A DNA stretch of 64,000 nt. Origin: Acidimicrobiales bacterium. GTDB lineage: Bacteria > Actinomycetota > Acidimicrobiia > Acidimicrobiales > Iamiaceae. A model generated the notes under the pieces. It was not told the origin of the DNA. It did no database searches and saw only the letters and a program-made list of their open reading frames with translations. Shown piece after piece: positions 1 to 8,860 of this stretch. Numbering within the stretch: position 1 is the first letter of the stretch; each line of letters opens with the position of its first letter. The position numbers and the translations under genes were made by a program. The stretch lies in contig JAUJNP010000001.1 of the NCBI GenBank assembly GCA_030448105.1, positions 452,471 through 516,470 of the forward strand. The letters run 5' to 3'.

Positions 1-89
1 AGGACCGCTGCAGGCGTGACCGGAGGAGCCCGGTCGTCGCCGTCGACGTCGTCGAAGGACCGCTGCAGGCGTGACCGGAGGAGCCCGGT
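1..89. repeat. 55-bp-period direct repeat at window edge
   Basis: A 34-bp sequence beginning aggaccgctgcaggcgtgac occurs at 1-34 and again, identically, at 56-89, separated by 21 bp rich in gtc/gac. The period of 55 bp is not a multiple of three, so the two copies are read in different frames of the DivIVA-like gene. Copy 2 gives the plausible helical residues LLRSRLQRSF, while copy 1 gives RAPPVTPAAV. This is either a real small duplication altering the C-terminus or an artefact at a sequence end. Confidence 0.75.
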
Positions 90-1859
90 AACCTCGTCGG
101 CCAGGGCGAGGGCCAGGTCGTCGACCCGGGGGGCGGGCGCGTCGGAAGTCCCGGCGAAGGTGGCCCCGGCGACGGCCGCCGCCACCAGGTCATCGACGGC
201 GGCCTCGGCATAGGGCGAACCGTGCTCGTCGGAACCGGGGAGGACCGATGCGAAGGGCGGCAGCGCCTTGGCTCGGCGGACGGTGTCGAGCACGGTGCTC
301 TGCTCGTCGGCCAGCACCCGCTTGAGCCGCCGGGCCAGGCGTGCCTCCAACTCCTCGGTGGCCCCGTCGCGCTGCTCCAGCAGCGACACCAGCGCGTCCT
401 CGCCGTCGGCGTCCTCGTCGGCGGGCGGCTCCCCGGCCCTCAGGCGGGCGAACAGCGAGTCGACCTCGGACGCATGGGGGTCATCCTCGCTGGCCGGGTG
501 GCGCGCGGTGTCGACGGGACCGGGGCCGGTCTCGGGCTGGCGGTCGGGCGCCGGCTCGGAGACGGCGGGCTCAGGTGATCGCGCTGGGACCGTTGGAGGC
601 GGCTCCAGCGCCACAGCCTCGGGCTCGGCCGCCGGTTCGGGCGCGGCCGCCACCACCGGCGGCTGCTCGGGTGATCGCGGTGACACCGCTGGAGGCGGCT
701 CCAGCGCCACAACCGCGGGCTCGGCCGCCGGTTCGGGCGCGGCCGCCACCACCGGCGGCGACTGCTCAGGTGATCGCGGTGAGACCGCCGGAGGCGGCTC
801 CACCGCGACAGCCTCGGGTGCGGGCTCGGGGACGACCGCGGGCTCGGCCACCGGTTCAGCCTCGGCTTCAGGCGACGCGCCGGCGTGGTGGGTGAGGCCG
901 AGCTCGGCCTCGAGGTCGGCCACCGAGTCCTCGTGCTCCTCGGTGGCGGCGCGGCCAATTTCCTCGGCCGCCGCCCTGGCTTCGGGCAGGGCCACCAGCA
1001 GCTCGCCGGTGGCGTCGTCGACGGTGCGGCGCACCACGTCGTAGGCCTCCAGCAGGCGCTCCCGGGCCGCCCGCAGCTGCTGGAGCTGCTGGCGGGCGAG
1101 CCGGCGCCGGCGCCCGAGGTCCTTGAGCACCCGCTCGCGAACCTGCTCAGCCTCGACGACCAGGTCGCGGCCTTGCTCGCGGGCGGCCTCCACTACACCT
1201 TCGGCGTCGCGGCCGGCCTGGGCCAGGACCTCGTCGGCTGCCGCCCGGATCCGCCCCGCCTCCTCGTTGGCTTCGGCCGAGCGGACCGCCAGCACGGCGT
1301 CGGCCTCGGCCCGGATGCGGGTGGCATGGGCGTCGGCCTCGGCCCGCACTCGCCCCGCGTCGGCCTCGGCCTCGGCCCGGGTGGCGGCGGCCGCAGTGTC
1401 GGCCTCGGCCAGCCGGCGGGCCGCCTCCGCCTCGCTGTCGGCCCGGGTGCGGCCGGCGTAGGCGTCGGCCTCGTCCCGCCGCTCACGGCTCTCCTGCTCG
1501 GACTGCTGGCGGTTCTCGTCCGCCTCGCGGACCAGACGGGCCACGTTGTCGGTGGCCTTGGCCCGGATGTCGGCCGCCGCCTGGTGGGCGGCGTGGAGCA
1601 CGCTGGCGGTCTCGGCGCCGAGGGCGGCGGTGAGCTGGTCCTCGTCGAGCTGGGGGGGCCGAGCCGCCCGCTCCTCGGCCTCACGCAGCCGCACGTTGAG
1701 GGCGACCTGCTGGTCGAGCACATCGGCCATCGCCGCCGCCACCCGGGCGAGGAAGTCTCGAACCTCGTCCTGGTCGTAACCTCGGAAACCGGTGCCGAAC
1801 CCGCGAGCCGCGATCTGGGAGGGGTCGTGCGCCGACCGGTCGGCGTTGTCGCGAGCCAT
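1..1859 (-). CDS. DivIVA-domain coiled-coil protein (3' end outside window)
   Basis: Predicted cytoplasmic scaffold of the DivIVA/Wag31 type; in actinobacteria such proteins bind curved or polar membrane and organise division or polar growth. The N-terminus shows the family signature (GFGTGFRGYDQDEVRDFL, residues 20-37). It is followed by some 300 residues rich in Ala, Glu and Arg with coiled-coil character, a Pro/Ala/Glu linker made of three 32-33-residue repeats, and a second helical stretch (LARRLKRVLADEQSTVLD). The ATG start directly precedes the domain. The frame stays open to base 1, so at least 619 codons are present and the C-terminus is missing; this is far longer than Wag31 itself. 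It lies 75 bp downstream of the FecR-like gene on the same strand and may belong to the same transcript. The family call is firm, the exact role is not. Confidence 0.8.
   Translation of the reverse strand, partial: MARDNADRSAHDPSQIAARGFGTGFRGYDQDEVRDFLARVAAAMADVLDQQVALNVRLREAEERAARPPQLDEDQLTAALGAETASVLHAAHQAAADIRAKATDNVARLVREADENRQQSEQESRERRDEADAYAGRTRADSEAEAARRLAEADTAAAATRAEAEADAGRVRAEADAHATRIRAEADAVLAVRSAEANEEAGRIRAAADEVLAQAGRDAEGVVEAAREQGRDLVVEAEQVRERVLKDLGRRRRLARQQLQQLRAARERLLEAYDVVRRTVDDATGELLVALPEARAAAEEIGRAATEEHEDSVADLEAELGLTHHAGASPEAEAEPVAEPAVVPEPAPEAVAVEPPPAVSPRSPEQSPPVVAAAPEPAAEPAVVALEPPPAVSPRSPEQPPVVAAAPEPAAEPEAVALEPPPTVPARSPEPAVSEPAPDRQPETGPGPVDTARHPASEDDPHASEVDSLFARLRAGEPPADEDADGEDALVSLLEQRDGATEELEARLARRLKRVLADEQSTVLDTVRRAKALPPFASVLPGSDEHGSPYAEAAVDDLVAAAVAGATFAGTSDAPAPRVDDLALALADEVTGLLRSRLQRSFDDVDGDDRAPPVTPAAV
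566..855 (-). repeat. in-frame Pro/Ala/Glu tandem repeats of the DivIVA-like protein
   Basis: Three degenerate tandem copies of 96 and 99 bp (anchor gtgatcgcg at about 575, 671 and 770) encode a flexible linker of the form VVAAAPEPAAEP followed by VALEPPPAVSPRSPEQ. Both spacings are multiples of three, so copy number can change without breaking the frame. The repeats separate the N-terminal coiled coil from the C-terminal helical part. Confidence 0.8.
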
Positions 1860-1934
1860 TGCCACGATCGTAAGGGGAACGGGGTCGCCTCGGGGCGGAC
1901 GCTGGCCGTCCGGGGGGACCGGGATCGCCCTCCG

Positions 1935-3474
1935 TCAGCCCCCGGGCGCAGTCGGGGCGGTGGGGGCGAGCAGGCCCCCCAACAGGTCGGTGGTGCCGCC
2001 GACCACCGAGCCCACCGCCTCACCCGCGTCTTCCACCAGCTCACCGACGGCGTTCGTCGGCACGGGGACGGTGGCGGGGGGAAGGGTGACCGGGGGCGGG
2101 GCGGTGGTGGGCGGTGACGTGGGAGGGGGCGGAGGCGGTTGGGTGCCAGCCGCGGGGGCGGTGCCGGCGGTCGGCGGGGGTGCGCCCGGGGAGGGACCGG
2201 TGGTTCCCGGGGAGGTGCCGACGGTGGCTGGCGGCGCCAAGGTCGGCGGCGCCGAGGGCGGCGGCGCCGAGGGCGGCGGCGGCGAGGGCGCCGCCGGCGG
2301 CGGGGACGTGGGCGAAGGTCGGGGGCGCCGCCGGCGGCGGGGACGTGGGCGCCGCCGGCGGCGGGGACGTGGGCGCCGCCGGCGGCGGGGACGTGGTGGG
2401 TGCGGGCCCCGGGAGAGTGGTGCTGCTGCCGGGGGGAGCCGATGGGACGGTCCTGGGAGGGCTCGGCGAGGTCGGGGAGACCGGAGCGGCCGCGCTCTCG
2501 AAGGGGAAGTCGGTGCCGTTGACGGCGAGCACCACGGCGTCGACCACGTCGTCGGCGTCCACGCCCTGGTCGAGCGCAGCCAGGCCCCAGGTGGCGCCAT
2601 CGTCGTGGAACGCGAACACCGCTGCCCACCGCTCGGCGAAGGTGCCCCGCTCACCGAGGCTGGCGATGACCGCTCCTACGAGCACGTCGTCGGCCGCTCG
2701 CCGACCGGTGACCAGACGGGTGAGGGCGGGTTCGCCCACCAGGTCGGGCACGACCGAGCGCAGGTAGCGGGCCGAGCGGGCGCCGGCGGCTCCGGCACGG
2801 GCCGCCTTGTACCCCGCCAGCAGCGAGCGCAGCTGGCGGTCGAGGGCCACCGCGGGACCCAGGAACCGGCGATCCCAGGGGTCGTCGGCGAGGTAGCGGA
2901 GGGGCGCGGCGGCTCGGGGCAGCTCACCGGGCGCGGCCACCTCCATGCGCCGCAGCGCTCTGATCGTGCCGCGCTGGCCGGCGGAGTCGAGCGCCGATCG
3001 ACCCCGGTAGACACTGACCCGCAGGCCCACCGTCCGCGACGCCCGCAGGGCCGCCGGCGGATCGGCGTCGGCCATCAGCGCCACGGTGGTGCCCGCCGAG
3101 GTGATCCGGGCCCGGCGCTCGGCGGTGACCAGCAGCTCGCCGGCCTCGAGCGAAGGCACCGCCCCCATCCGCAATGTGGTGCCGCGGTGGTGGCGACCGG
3201 CGCCGCCGGCGCGGCCTTCCAGGCTCACCCCGTCGGCCAGCTCGAAGCCGGCGCGCCCGGAGGTCACCTCGATGGTGTCGCCCCGGCGCAGCGTGGTGCG
3301 GTCCTCGACCCGCTCCACCTTGCCGTCTCGGCGGCGGACCACCGCGCTGCCCGAGACGGTGACGTCGGCCTCGCCCGGCCCGGGACCGTCGTCGCCCCAC
3401 GACGGCATGAGCGCGGCCAGCACGGCGACGACCACGAGGGCGGGCACCGGCCAGGCGCGTCGGAGCAGCTTCAT
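1935..3474 (-). CDS. FecR-like exported protein with Pro-rich tail (frame break)
   Basis: Short cytoplasmic start, one membrane anchor at residues 6-25 (WPVPALVVVAVLAALMPSW), then a FecR-like beta-rich domain of about residues 35-135 (VTVSGSAVVRRRDGK, LRRGDTIEVTSGRAGFELADG). An all-helical part of about 150 residues and a long Pro/Ala/Thr tail follow. FecR domains usually act outside the cytoplasmic membrane in signalling or scaffolding. The ATG overlaps the kinase stop (ATGA), so translation is probably coupled. The length is not a multiple of three: the first 350 or so residues are in one frame, while the natural C-terminus (GELVEDAGEAVGSVVGG) is in another. The switch lies in the repetitive Pro-rich coding at about 2290-2345. 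The tail repeats AAPTSPPP every 24 bp. Function unknown beyond the fold. Confidence 0.65.
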
Positions 3475-6148
3475 CCCCCTGTCCTGTCGGCCGGCGGCGC
3501 GCCATCCACAGGGAGAACGATAGAGAACCGGGTCCCGGAACCGGGTTTCGAGTCGCACGTGAGGGCGCCGCCGTGGGCCCGGACCACCCGCTCGGCGAAG
3601 GCCAGACCCAAGCCCAGCCCCCCGAAACGCCGGGTGACGGAGCCGTCGCCCTGGGCGAACTCGGTCATGAGGGTGCGGAGGCGGGCCGGGTCGATCCCGA
3701 CGCCGCGGTCCACCACCGAGATGCGCACCGTCCGCGCCGAGCCGTTGCCGGTCGCGGCGGTGTCGGACCCGAGCGCCCCGGCCGCCCCCGGCCCGCCCTC
3801 CTCGGCGATCACCGTGATGCAGCCGCCGTCGGGGGAGTACTTTACGGCGTTGTCGACCAGCTCGTCGAGGGCTTGGTCGAGGTGGTGGCGATCCACCTCC
3901 ACCGAGGGCAGGTGGACCCGGACCCGCCGGGCGATGCGGTGGGCCTCGCCGGTGCGGGCCCGCCAGCGGGAGACCACCCCGTCGACCAGGTCGTGGACCG
4001 CCACCGGTTCGCGGCGCAGGTCGAGCCGGCCGGCGGCCACGGTGGCGAAGTTGACCAGTTGGGCGATGACCCGCTCGAGCTGGTCGACCCCCGCGCTGAT
4101 CTCCCCGGCGAAGGCCGACGCCTGCTCGGGGGTGACGGCCCGCCGGCGCAGCACGCCGGCGTAGCCCTTGATGGGCGTCAGCGGCGTGCGCAGCTCGTGG
4201 CTGATGTTGGCCAGGAACTCGGTCTTCATGCGCTCCACCTCCTGCTCCCGGCGCACGTCGCGGAGCACCAGCACGGCGCCGGTCCGGGAGCCGTCGGGGT
4301 CGCGCAACGCGGCCGCCGACACCACCACGGGGACGGCCCGACCGGTGGGCCCGACGACGGTGCCCATGGCCGCCACCACCCCGTCGTCGGGCGGGTGGAC
4401 CTCGACGGGGGTGTCGCCGTCGGCGGGTGTGAAGCGCACCACGTCGCCGAGGGGACGGCCCAACGCCTCGGTCGCCGGCAGGCCGAGCAGCTCCTCGGCC
4501 GCCGGGTTGCAATCGGTGACCACGCCGTCGCCATCGGCCGCCACCAGCGCCTCCCCCATGCCGCCGACGACGGTCTGCAGCCGGCCCCGGAGGCGCGCTT
4601 CGTCGTCGGCGGCCCGGCGGAGGTCGCCGGTCATCGACCGGATCGAGCCCGCCATGGAGTCGAAGGTTGCGCCTAGCACCCCCAGCTCGTCCTGGCGGTC
4701 GACAGCCACGCCGGTGTCGAGGTCGCCGCCCCGGATGCGCTCGGCGGCGGCGGTGAGACGGCGCACGCCCCCACCGATGCGCTCGCCCACCAGCACCGCC
4801 AGCGCCACCGCCACCAGGGCGGCACCGAGGGCGACGAGGAACAGCGTGCGGAACAGCGCTTCCCGGGTGTCGGCCACCGTAGAGGTGGGCACCGAGGTCA
4901 CCAGGGCCATCTCCGGCACCAGGCTGTCGCCTCCCACCGGCCGGGCCACCACGAAGCGCTCCCCCACCGTGCCGGAGGGCCGCTCGCCGCCGTCGACCAC
5001 CCGGCGCCCGAAGCCGATCAGCGTGGGCACCGGGGGTTGGGGGCCGGATCGGGCCAGCACCGAGCTCGCCGTCACTAGGGCGAACGACAGCGGCTCCCCG
5101 CCGGTGCCCCGGACCCGGAGGTAGGTGTCATCCAGACCGGTGGCCACGACGATCACGCCCGTGAAGCGCTGGGCCCCGTCGCCGGGGCGCACGAACACCG
5201 GCACCGCCGCGACCGCGTACGCCCGGTCGCCCACCACGGTGACGGCCTGGCGGGGACCTTGGCTGGTGCGGGCGTCGGTGACCACCTCGTTGCCGGCGAG
5301 GGCCAGGCGGGTGGCCTTCTCGATGGTGCGAGGGGCGGCCGCCTCGGGTACCCCGGCCGGGCTGACGTAGAGCACCGGGTCGTCGATGGCGAACGCCCGG
5401 TCGCTGGTGAGCGTGCCCAGGGCCGTCTCCAGCCGGGCGCGGGCCCGGGCCTCGGCCGCGGCCGGGGCCGACGCCGTGGAGAACACGGCCAGCTCGTTGG
5501 CAGGCGCCCGGCCAGCGAGCCGCCGAGCAGGCGGGCGGCGGTGAGCGACCCCCGCGCCGCCGCCGCCGCCGCCGCCGCCTCGTCGGCGGTGCGGCTGCCG
5601 TAGCGCCGGAACGCTTCGCGCTCCACGTTGTCGGTGAGCACCACCGACAGGGCCAGTGAGACCGCCAGAACCACGACGAGCAGGAGGCCGGCGGCGCTGG
5701 TGCCGATGCGTACGGGTATGGAACGGCGCCCGGCCACCACCAAGGCGGCGCCGATGCCGAGCGCGCCGAGGATGACCACCACGTCGGCCACCGAGGTGGA
5801 GGCGCGGCCCTCCAGGACGCAGGCGACCACGATCGTCGCCAGGCCGGCCAGCAGCAGCGCGCGCGACACCCGGTCGGCCGCCCAGCGCAGGCACCCGAGG
5901 GCCACGAGAGCTGCGCCCGCGATGCGCAGCAGGTTCAACTCGCCCCGGTCGTGCATCCGGTCGACGAGCAGCGAGCCCCGCAGGAAGGCGGTGAGGGCGA
6001 TGGTGAGGAAGCCGGCGCCCAGCAAGGCCCGGGCGGCGGCGGCCGCGTTCAGCAGGCGAGGGCGGACGGCCAGGCCGAGACCGGCCACCGCCACCAGGAA
6101 CAGGGTGAGCTCGGCGGCGAACTGGAGCTGGGTGGCGGCCGTGGACAT
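3471..6148 (-). CDS. membrane sensor histidine kinase (frame break)
   Basis: Large hybrid-free sensor kinase. The N-terminal 200 residues hold about six or seven hydrophobic helices, followed by an extracytoplasmic sensing region, a further transmembrane helix near residue 440 and a HAMP linker (LTAAAERIRGGDLDTGVAV). A PAS domain (about 530-615), HisKA with FLANISHELRTPLTPIKGY (phosphorylatable His near 649) and a HATPase domain with DNAVKYSPDGG, GVGID and GGLGLGLAF boxes complete it. No response regulator gene is adjacent, so the partner is unknown. The reading frame breaks at about 5500-5515: SLTAARLLGGSLAG in one frame continues as APANELAVFSTASA in another, as if one G were missing from a GGG run. 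The downstream FecR-like gene overlaps by 4 bp and may encode an accessory protein. Confidence 0.75.
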
Positions 6149-6217
6149 GGATGTGCGGCGTGGTCGAGCGGTGCGGACCTCCGCCGGCTCTCCCTTCCCG
6201 TGCGGCCAGTGGGGCGG

Positions 6218-7333
6218 TCAGGCCCCGGGTCGGTCGGCTCCCGGCCGGCCCAGCGCCAGCGCGTTGCCGCCGAGCCGGCTCAGAGCCTTCAGCGCGTCGT
6301 CGAGCGTACCGACCCTGGCCACCTCCATGGCGCCGGCGTGGGCGCGGGCCTCGGCGGCCTCGGAGGCGGGCACGAGGAAGAGCTCGGCACCGGCCTCACG
6401 GGCGGCCACCGCCTTCTGGGCCACACCGCCCACTTGGATCACCTGGCCGGACGGCCCGATCTCACCGGTGACCGCCACCCGGTGGCCGCCGGTGAGGCTG
6501 CCCGGCGTGAGCCGGTCGAGCAGGGCGAGGGTGAAGGCCAGCCCCGCGGATGGCCCACCCACCGAGCCCGAGTCGATGGTGACATCGAAGGGGAGGTCGA
6601 AGCGCAGGTCGCGGGTCTGCACCTGCACGCCGAGCATCGGCTGCTCACGGTCCTCGGGCCGGGGGCTGAGGGCGACGTCGACCTCCACCGGTCGCTTCAC
6701 GCCGGCCCGCTCGAGCACGAGGTGGACCTCGTCGCCGGGGCGGTGCCCCCGGATGGCGGCGATGAGGTCGGTGTCGAGGCGCACCGGCTTGGCGTCGATG
6801 CGGGTGACTACGTCGCCCGGGCGCAGCACCCCGGAGACGGGGAGGTCCGGTTCCACCGCCACGATCAGCACCCCGCTGCCCCGCGTGGCCACCTCGTATC
6901 CCAGCTTCTCGAAGGCCACCTTGGCCGCCACCAGCTTGGAGGTGTCCATCAACGCCAGGTTGTACCGGCGGCTCTCGTCGGCGCTCTGGTCCCCGTAGAT
7001 CGCCTTGGACGGGAAGACGTCGATGTCGCCGTCCACCCATCCCCACAGGGCCTGCAGGTAGGACGGTCGCGTCACCACCGAGACGGTGGTGAAGAGCACC
7101 TCGCCCGGGGTGCGGTAGCCCTCGCCCCTGGGTACTTCCACCAGCGGTTCGGTGCTGCGGGCCGAGCCCGGGGCGTAGGCCACGTACGGGGCCCGCACGA
7201 ACCCGGCGGTCACCGTGCCGATGACCATGACCAGCAGGACCGGGCCCAGCAGGAACCAGACCCGTGGGCCGCGGCGAGGTCGCGGCTCGGCACGGGAGGC
7301 GGTCATCGGGGCGGGTACGGGGCTTGGGGGCAC
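6218..7333 (-). CDS. PDZ-containing Lon-type membrane serine protease (YlbL-like)
   Basis: Membrane-anchored protease of the YlbL family: one N-terminal transmembrane helix (VWFLLGPVLLVMVIGTVTAG, about residues 27-46), then a region with the family's YAPGSA, a PDZ domain (VSGVLRPGDVVTRIDAKPV) and a C-terminal Lon proteolytic domain. The Ser-Lys dyad is visible as GGPSAGLAF (Ser near 261) and GGVAQKAVAA (Lys near 307). Such proteins degrade membrane or exported substrates outside or at the cytoplasmic membrane without an ATPase. The start could also be the internal ATG giving MTASRAEPRP. It lies 69 bp upstream of the kinase on the same strand and is divergent from the HEAT-repeat gene. The family assignment is firm. 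Confidence 0.88.
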   Translation of the reverse strand: MPPSPVPAPMTASRAEPRPRRGPRVWFLLGPVLLVMVIGTVTAGFVRAPYVAYAPGSARSTEPLVEVPRGEGYRTPGEVLFTTVSVVTRPSYLQALWGWVDGDIDVFPSKAIYGDQSADESRRYNLALMDTSKLVAAKVAFEKLGYEVATRGSGVLIVAVEPDLPVSGVLRPGDVVTRIDAKPVRLDTDLIAAIRGHRPGDEVHLVLERAGVKRPVEVDVALSPRPEDREQPMLGVQVQTRDLRFDLPFDVTIDSGSVGGPSAGLAFTLALLDRLTPGSLTGGHRVAVTGEIGPSGQVIQVGGVAQKAVAAREAGAELFLVPASEAAEARAHAGAMEVARVGTLDDALKALSRLGGNALALGRPGADRPGA

Positions 7334-7424
7334 GGTGCGGAGCGGGAGGCCGGTGGTGACGCCGGGGTGTCAGCCTGCCACGGCCCGCTGGCCGATCGGT
7401 CGTCATCCGTGGTCCACTGCGGCG

Positions 7425-8063
7425 ATGGGAGACGCGGCCGCCCGCCACCACCGATCCGAGGTGACGGCCCGGCGCCGGGCGGCCGCGGTCGCCGGCCACG
7501 AGGGCGATGCCACGCTGGCCCGCGCCCACCTCAGCGACGCCGAGCCGGTCGTGCGGGCCACCGCCCTCGGCGCCGTTGCCCGGGCCGGGCGGGTCCAGCG
7601 GGCGGACCTGGCCGCCGCCGTCGCCGACCCCGCCCCCCTGGTGCGCCGCCGGGCAGCCGAGGAGGTGGCCGCCCTCGGTGCCGACCCGGGCGGCCAGGCC
7701 GTCGGTGTGTCACTGCTGGGCCTCCTCGACGACCCGGACCCGGCGGTGGTGGAGGTGGCGGCGTGGGCGTGCGGGGAGCGCCAGCCAACCGAACCGGGGG
7801 CGGTCGACCGCCTGGCCGCGCTGGTGACCGGGCACCGCGACGCCCTGGTGCGGGAGGCGGCGGTGGCAGCCCTCGGAGCCATCGGCGACGCGCGCGGCCT
7901 CAGCGCCATCCTGGCCGCCACCGGCGACAAGGCCACCGTGCGCCGCCGCGCCGTCCTGGCCCTCGCGCCCTTCGAGGGCCCGGAGGTGGACGCCGCCCTG
8001 CAACGGGCGACATCTGACCGCGACTGGCAGGTCCGTCAGGCGGCTGAGGACCTGTGGCCCTGA
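7425..8063 (+). CDS. HEAT-repeat protein
   Basis: A soluble protein of 212 residues consisting almost entirely of HEAT/PBS-lyase-type helical repeats (for example DAEPVVRATALGAVARAG, RDALVREAAVAALGAIGD and DRDWQVRQAAEDLW). These typically act as protein-binding solenoids. No catalytic motif is visible, so no function is proposed. The ATG at 7425 gives a repeat-starting N-terminus; upstream in-frame codons would run into the divergent protease promoter. Its stop lies inside the next gene (10-bp overlap), so both are probably cotranscribed. Confidence 0.75.
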   Translation: MGDAAARHHRSEVTARRRAAAVAGHEGDATLARAHLSDAEPVVRATALGAVARAGRVQRADLAAAVADPAPLVRRRAAEEVAALGADPGGQAVGVSLLGLLDDPDPAVVEVAAWACGERQPTEPGAVDRLAALVTGHRDALVREAAVAALGAIGDARGLSAILAATGDKATVRRRAVLALAPFEGPEVDAALQRATSDRDWQVRQAAEDLWP

Positions 8064-8860
8064 GGCCACGCGGCGGCGCCGCCAGGCGGAACAGCCCGGT
8101 GGATGAGGGTCCGGCCGCCGGAGCCAGCGGAGTCTCCGGCGGCGCCGTCGACGGGGTGGTGTGGGCCCTAGTGCTGGGCCGGTGGGTGGCGGCCCAGGTG
8201 GTCATCGCTCGCATCGAGCCGGTCCGGTGGGTGGCCGGTGCCCTCACCGCCGCCGGGATACTGCTACTGGGCGCCACCTTCTTCGCCGAGCCGAACTGGC
8301 CGTGGGTGCTGGCCGGTGGCGGTGCGCTCGGGCTCGGCATCGGCGTCGGCCTCGCTGTCGCCGCCGCGGTGTGGGCCCTGCGCCGCCTCAGCGTGGCCCG
8401 CCGGGCCAGGCCCTTGCGGGACGAGTTGGAGCGCTCGAAGGGACGCCTGCTGGCCGAGCTCAGCGGTGCCGGGGTCCCGGTGTCGTTGTGGCAGGCGTTG
8501 CGTTTCGTGGCCGCCCTGGCCACCGGTCGCCGCCCCCAGCGCGGCGTCGCCTCTAAGCTGCGGGCGGTGGTGTCCGACATTGATTCTGTGCTGGACCGGG
8601 ACCGCCTCCGCGCCGCCGTGGCAGCCGGCTCCGCCGGTCCCGACGCTGCGCAGTCCGCCAGCCGATGTCAGCCGGAGCCGGCCCGCCGGCGCTGCGCAGT
8701 CCGCCAGGCGGAGCAGCCCAGACGATGTCAGCCGGATCGGCGGCTCCGCCGGTCCCGACGCTGCGCAGTCCGCCAGGCGGAGCAGCCCAGACGATGTCAG
8801 CCGGATCGGCGAAGCCGGCTCCGCCGGAGGCGGAGCAATGTGACGACAGCTAGCCGCTGA
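8054..8860 (+). CDS. small membrane protein with repeat-derived C-terminus
   Basis: Unrecognised membrane protein. GTG start with a gagga ribosome-binding sequence, overlapping the HEAT gene by 10 bp. It has two or three hydrophobic segments (about residues 37-50, 57-77 and 83-105), then a basic cytoplasmic segment (SVARRARPLRDELERSKGRL) and a conserved-looking domain to about residue 185. From nucleotide 8622 onward the protein is translated from the interspersed repeat cluster and becomes Arg/Gln/Ala-rich (RRCAVRQAEQPRRCQPD, twice), ending 11 bp inside the convergent livK gene. The real ancestral C-terminus was probably near residue 185, and the tail may be an accident of repeat insertion over the original stop. 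Confidence 0.55.
   Translation: MALRPRGGAARRNSPVDEGPAAGASGVSGGAVDGVVWALVLGRWVAAQVVIARIEPVRWVAGALTAAGILLLGATFFAEPNWPWVLAGGGALGLGIGVGLAVAAAVWALRRLSVARRARPLRDELERSKGRLLAELSGAGVPVSLWQALRFVAALATGRRPQRGVASKLRAVVSDIDSVLDRDRLRAAVAAGSAGPDAAQSASRCQPEPARRRCAVRQAEQPRRCQPDRRLRRSRRCAVRQAEQPRRCQPDRRSRLRRRRSNVTTASR
8622..8842 (-). repeat. interspersed triple-hairpin element, cluster 1 (three units)
   Basis: Three tandem, imperfect units start at about 8644, 8690 and 8759 when read on the plus strand (gctgcgcagtccgccaggcg at each start; the first unit has an internal deletion). Read on the minus strand, i.e. in the direction of livK, the cluster begins 8-14 nt after the livK stop with the dyad ctccgcc/ggcggag. 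It continues through cggc-ttc-gccg and ends in the larger dyad gctgctccgcc/ggcgg. The same element occurs at 37184, 49279 and 50770. Confidence 0.85.

Noticed and set aside
1792..4164. A 790-residue open frame on the plus strand opposite the FecR-like gene and kinase
   Set aside because: Its translation is low-complexity Gly/Arg/Pro with no domain, while the minus strand carries recognisable FecR and kinase domains; such antisense frames are common in very GC-rich DNA.
5951..8017. A 688-residue plus-strand open frame across the Lon-type protease
   Set aside because: It is antisense to a protease with intact Ser-Lys motifs and then runs out of frame through the HEAT gene; composition is Gly/Arg/Pro only.
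8622..8842. Possible CRISPR array at the repeats
   Set aside because: Unit spacings are 46 and 69 bp here and about 86-95 bp elsewhere, there are no unique spacers between identical repeats, and no cas genes are present.
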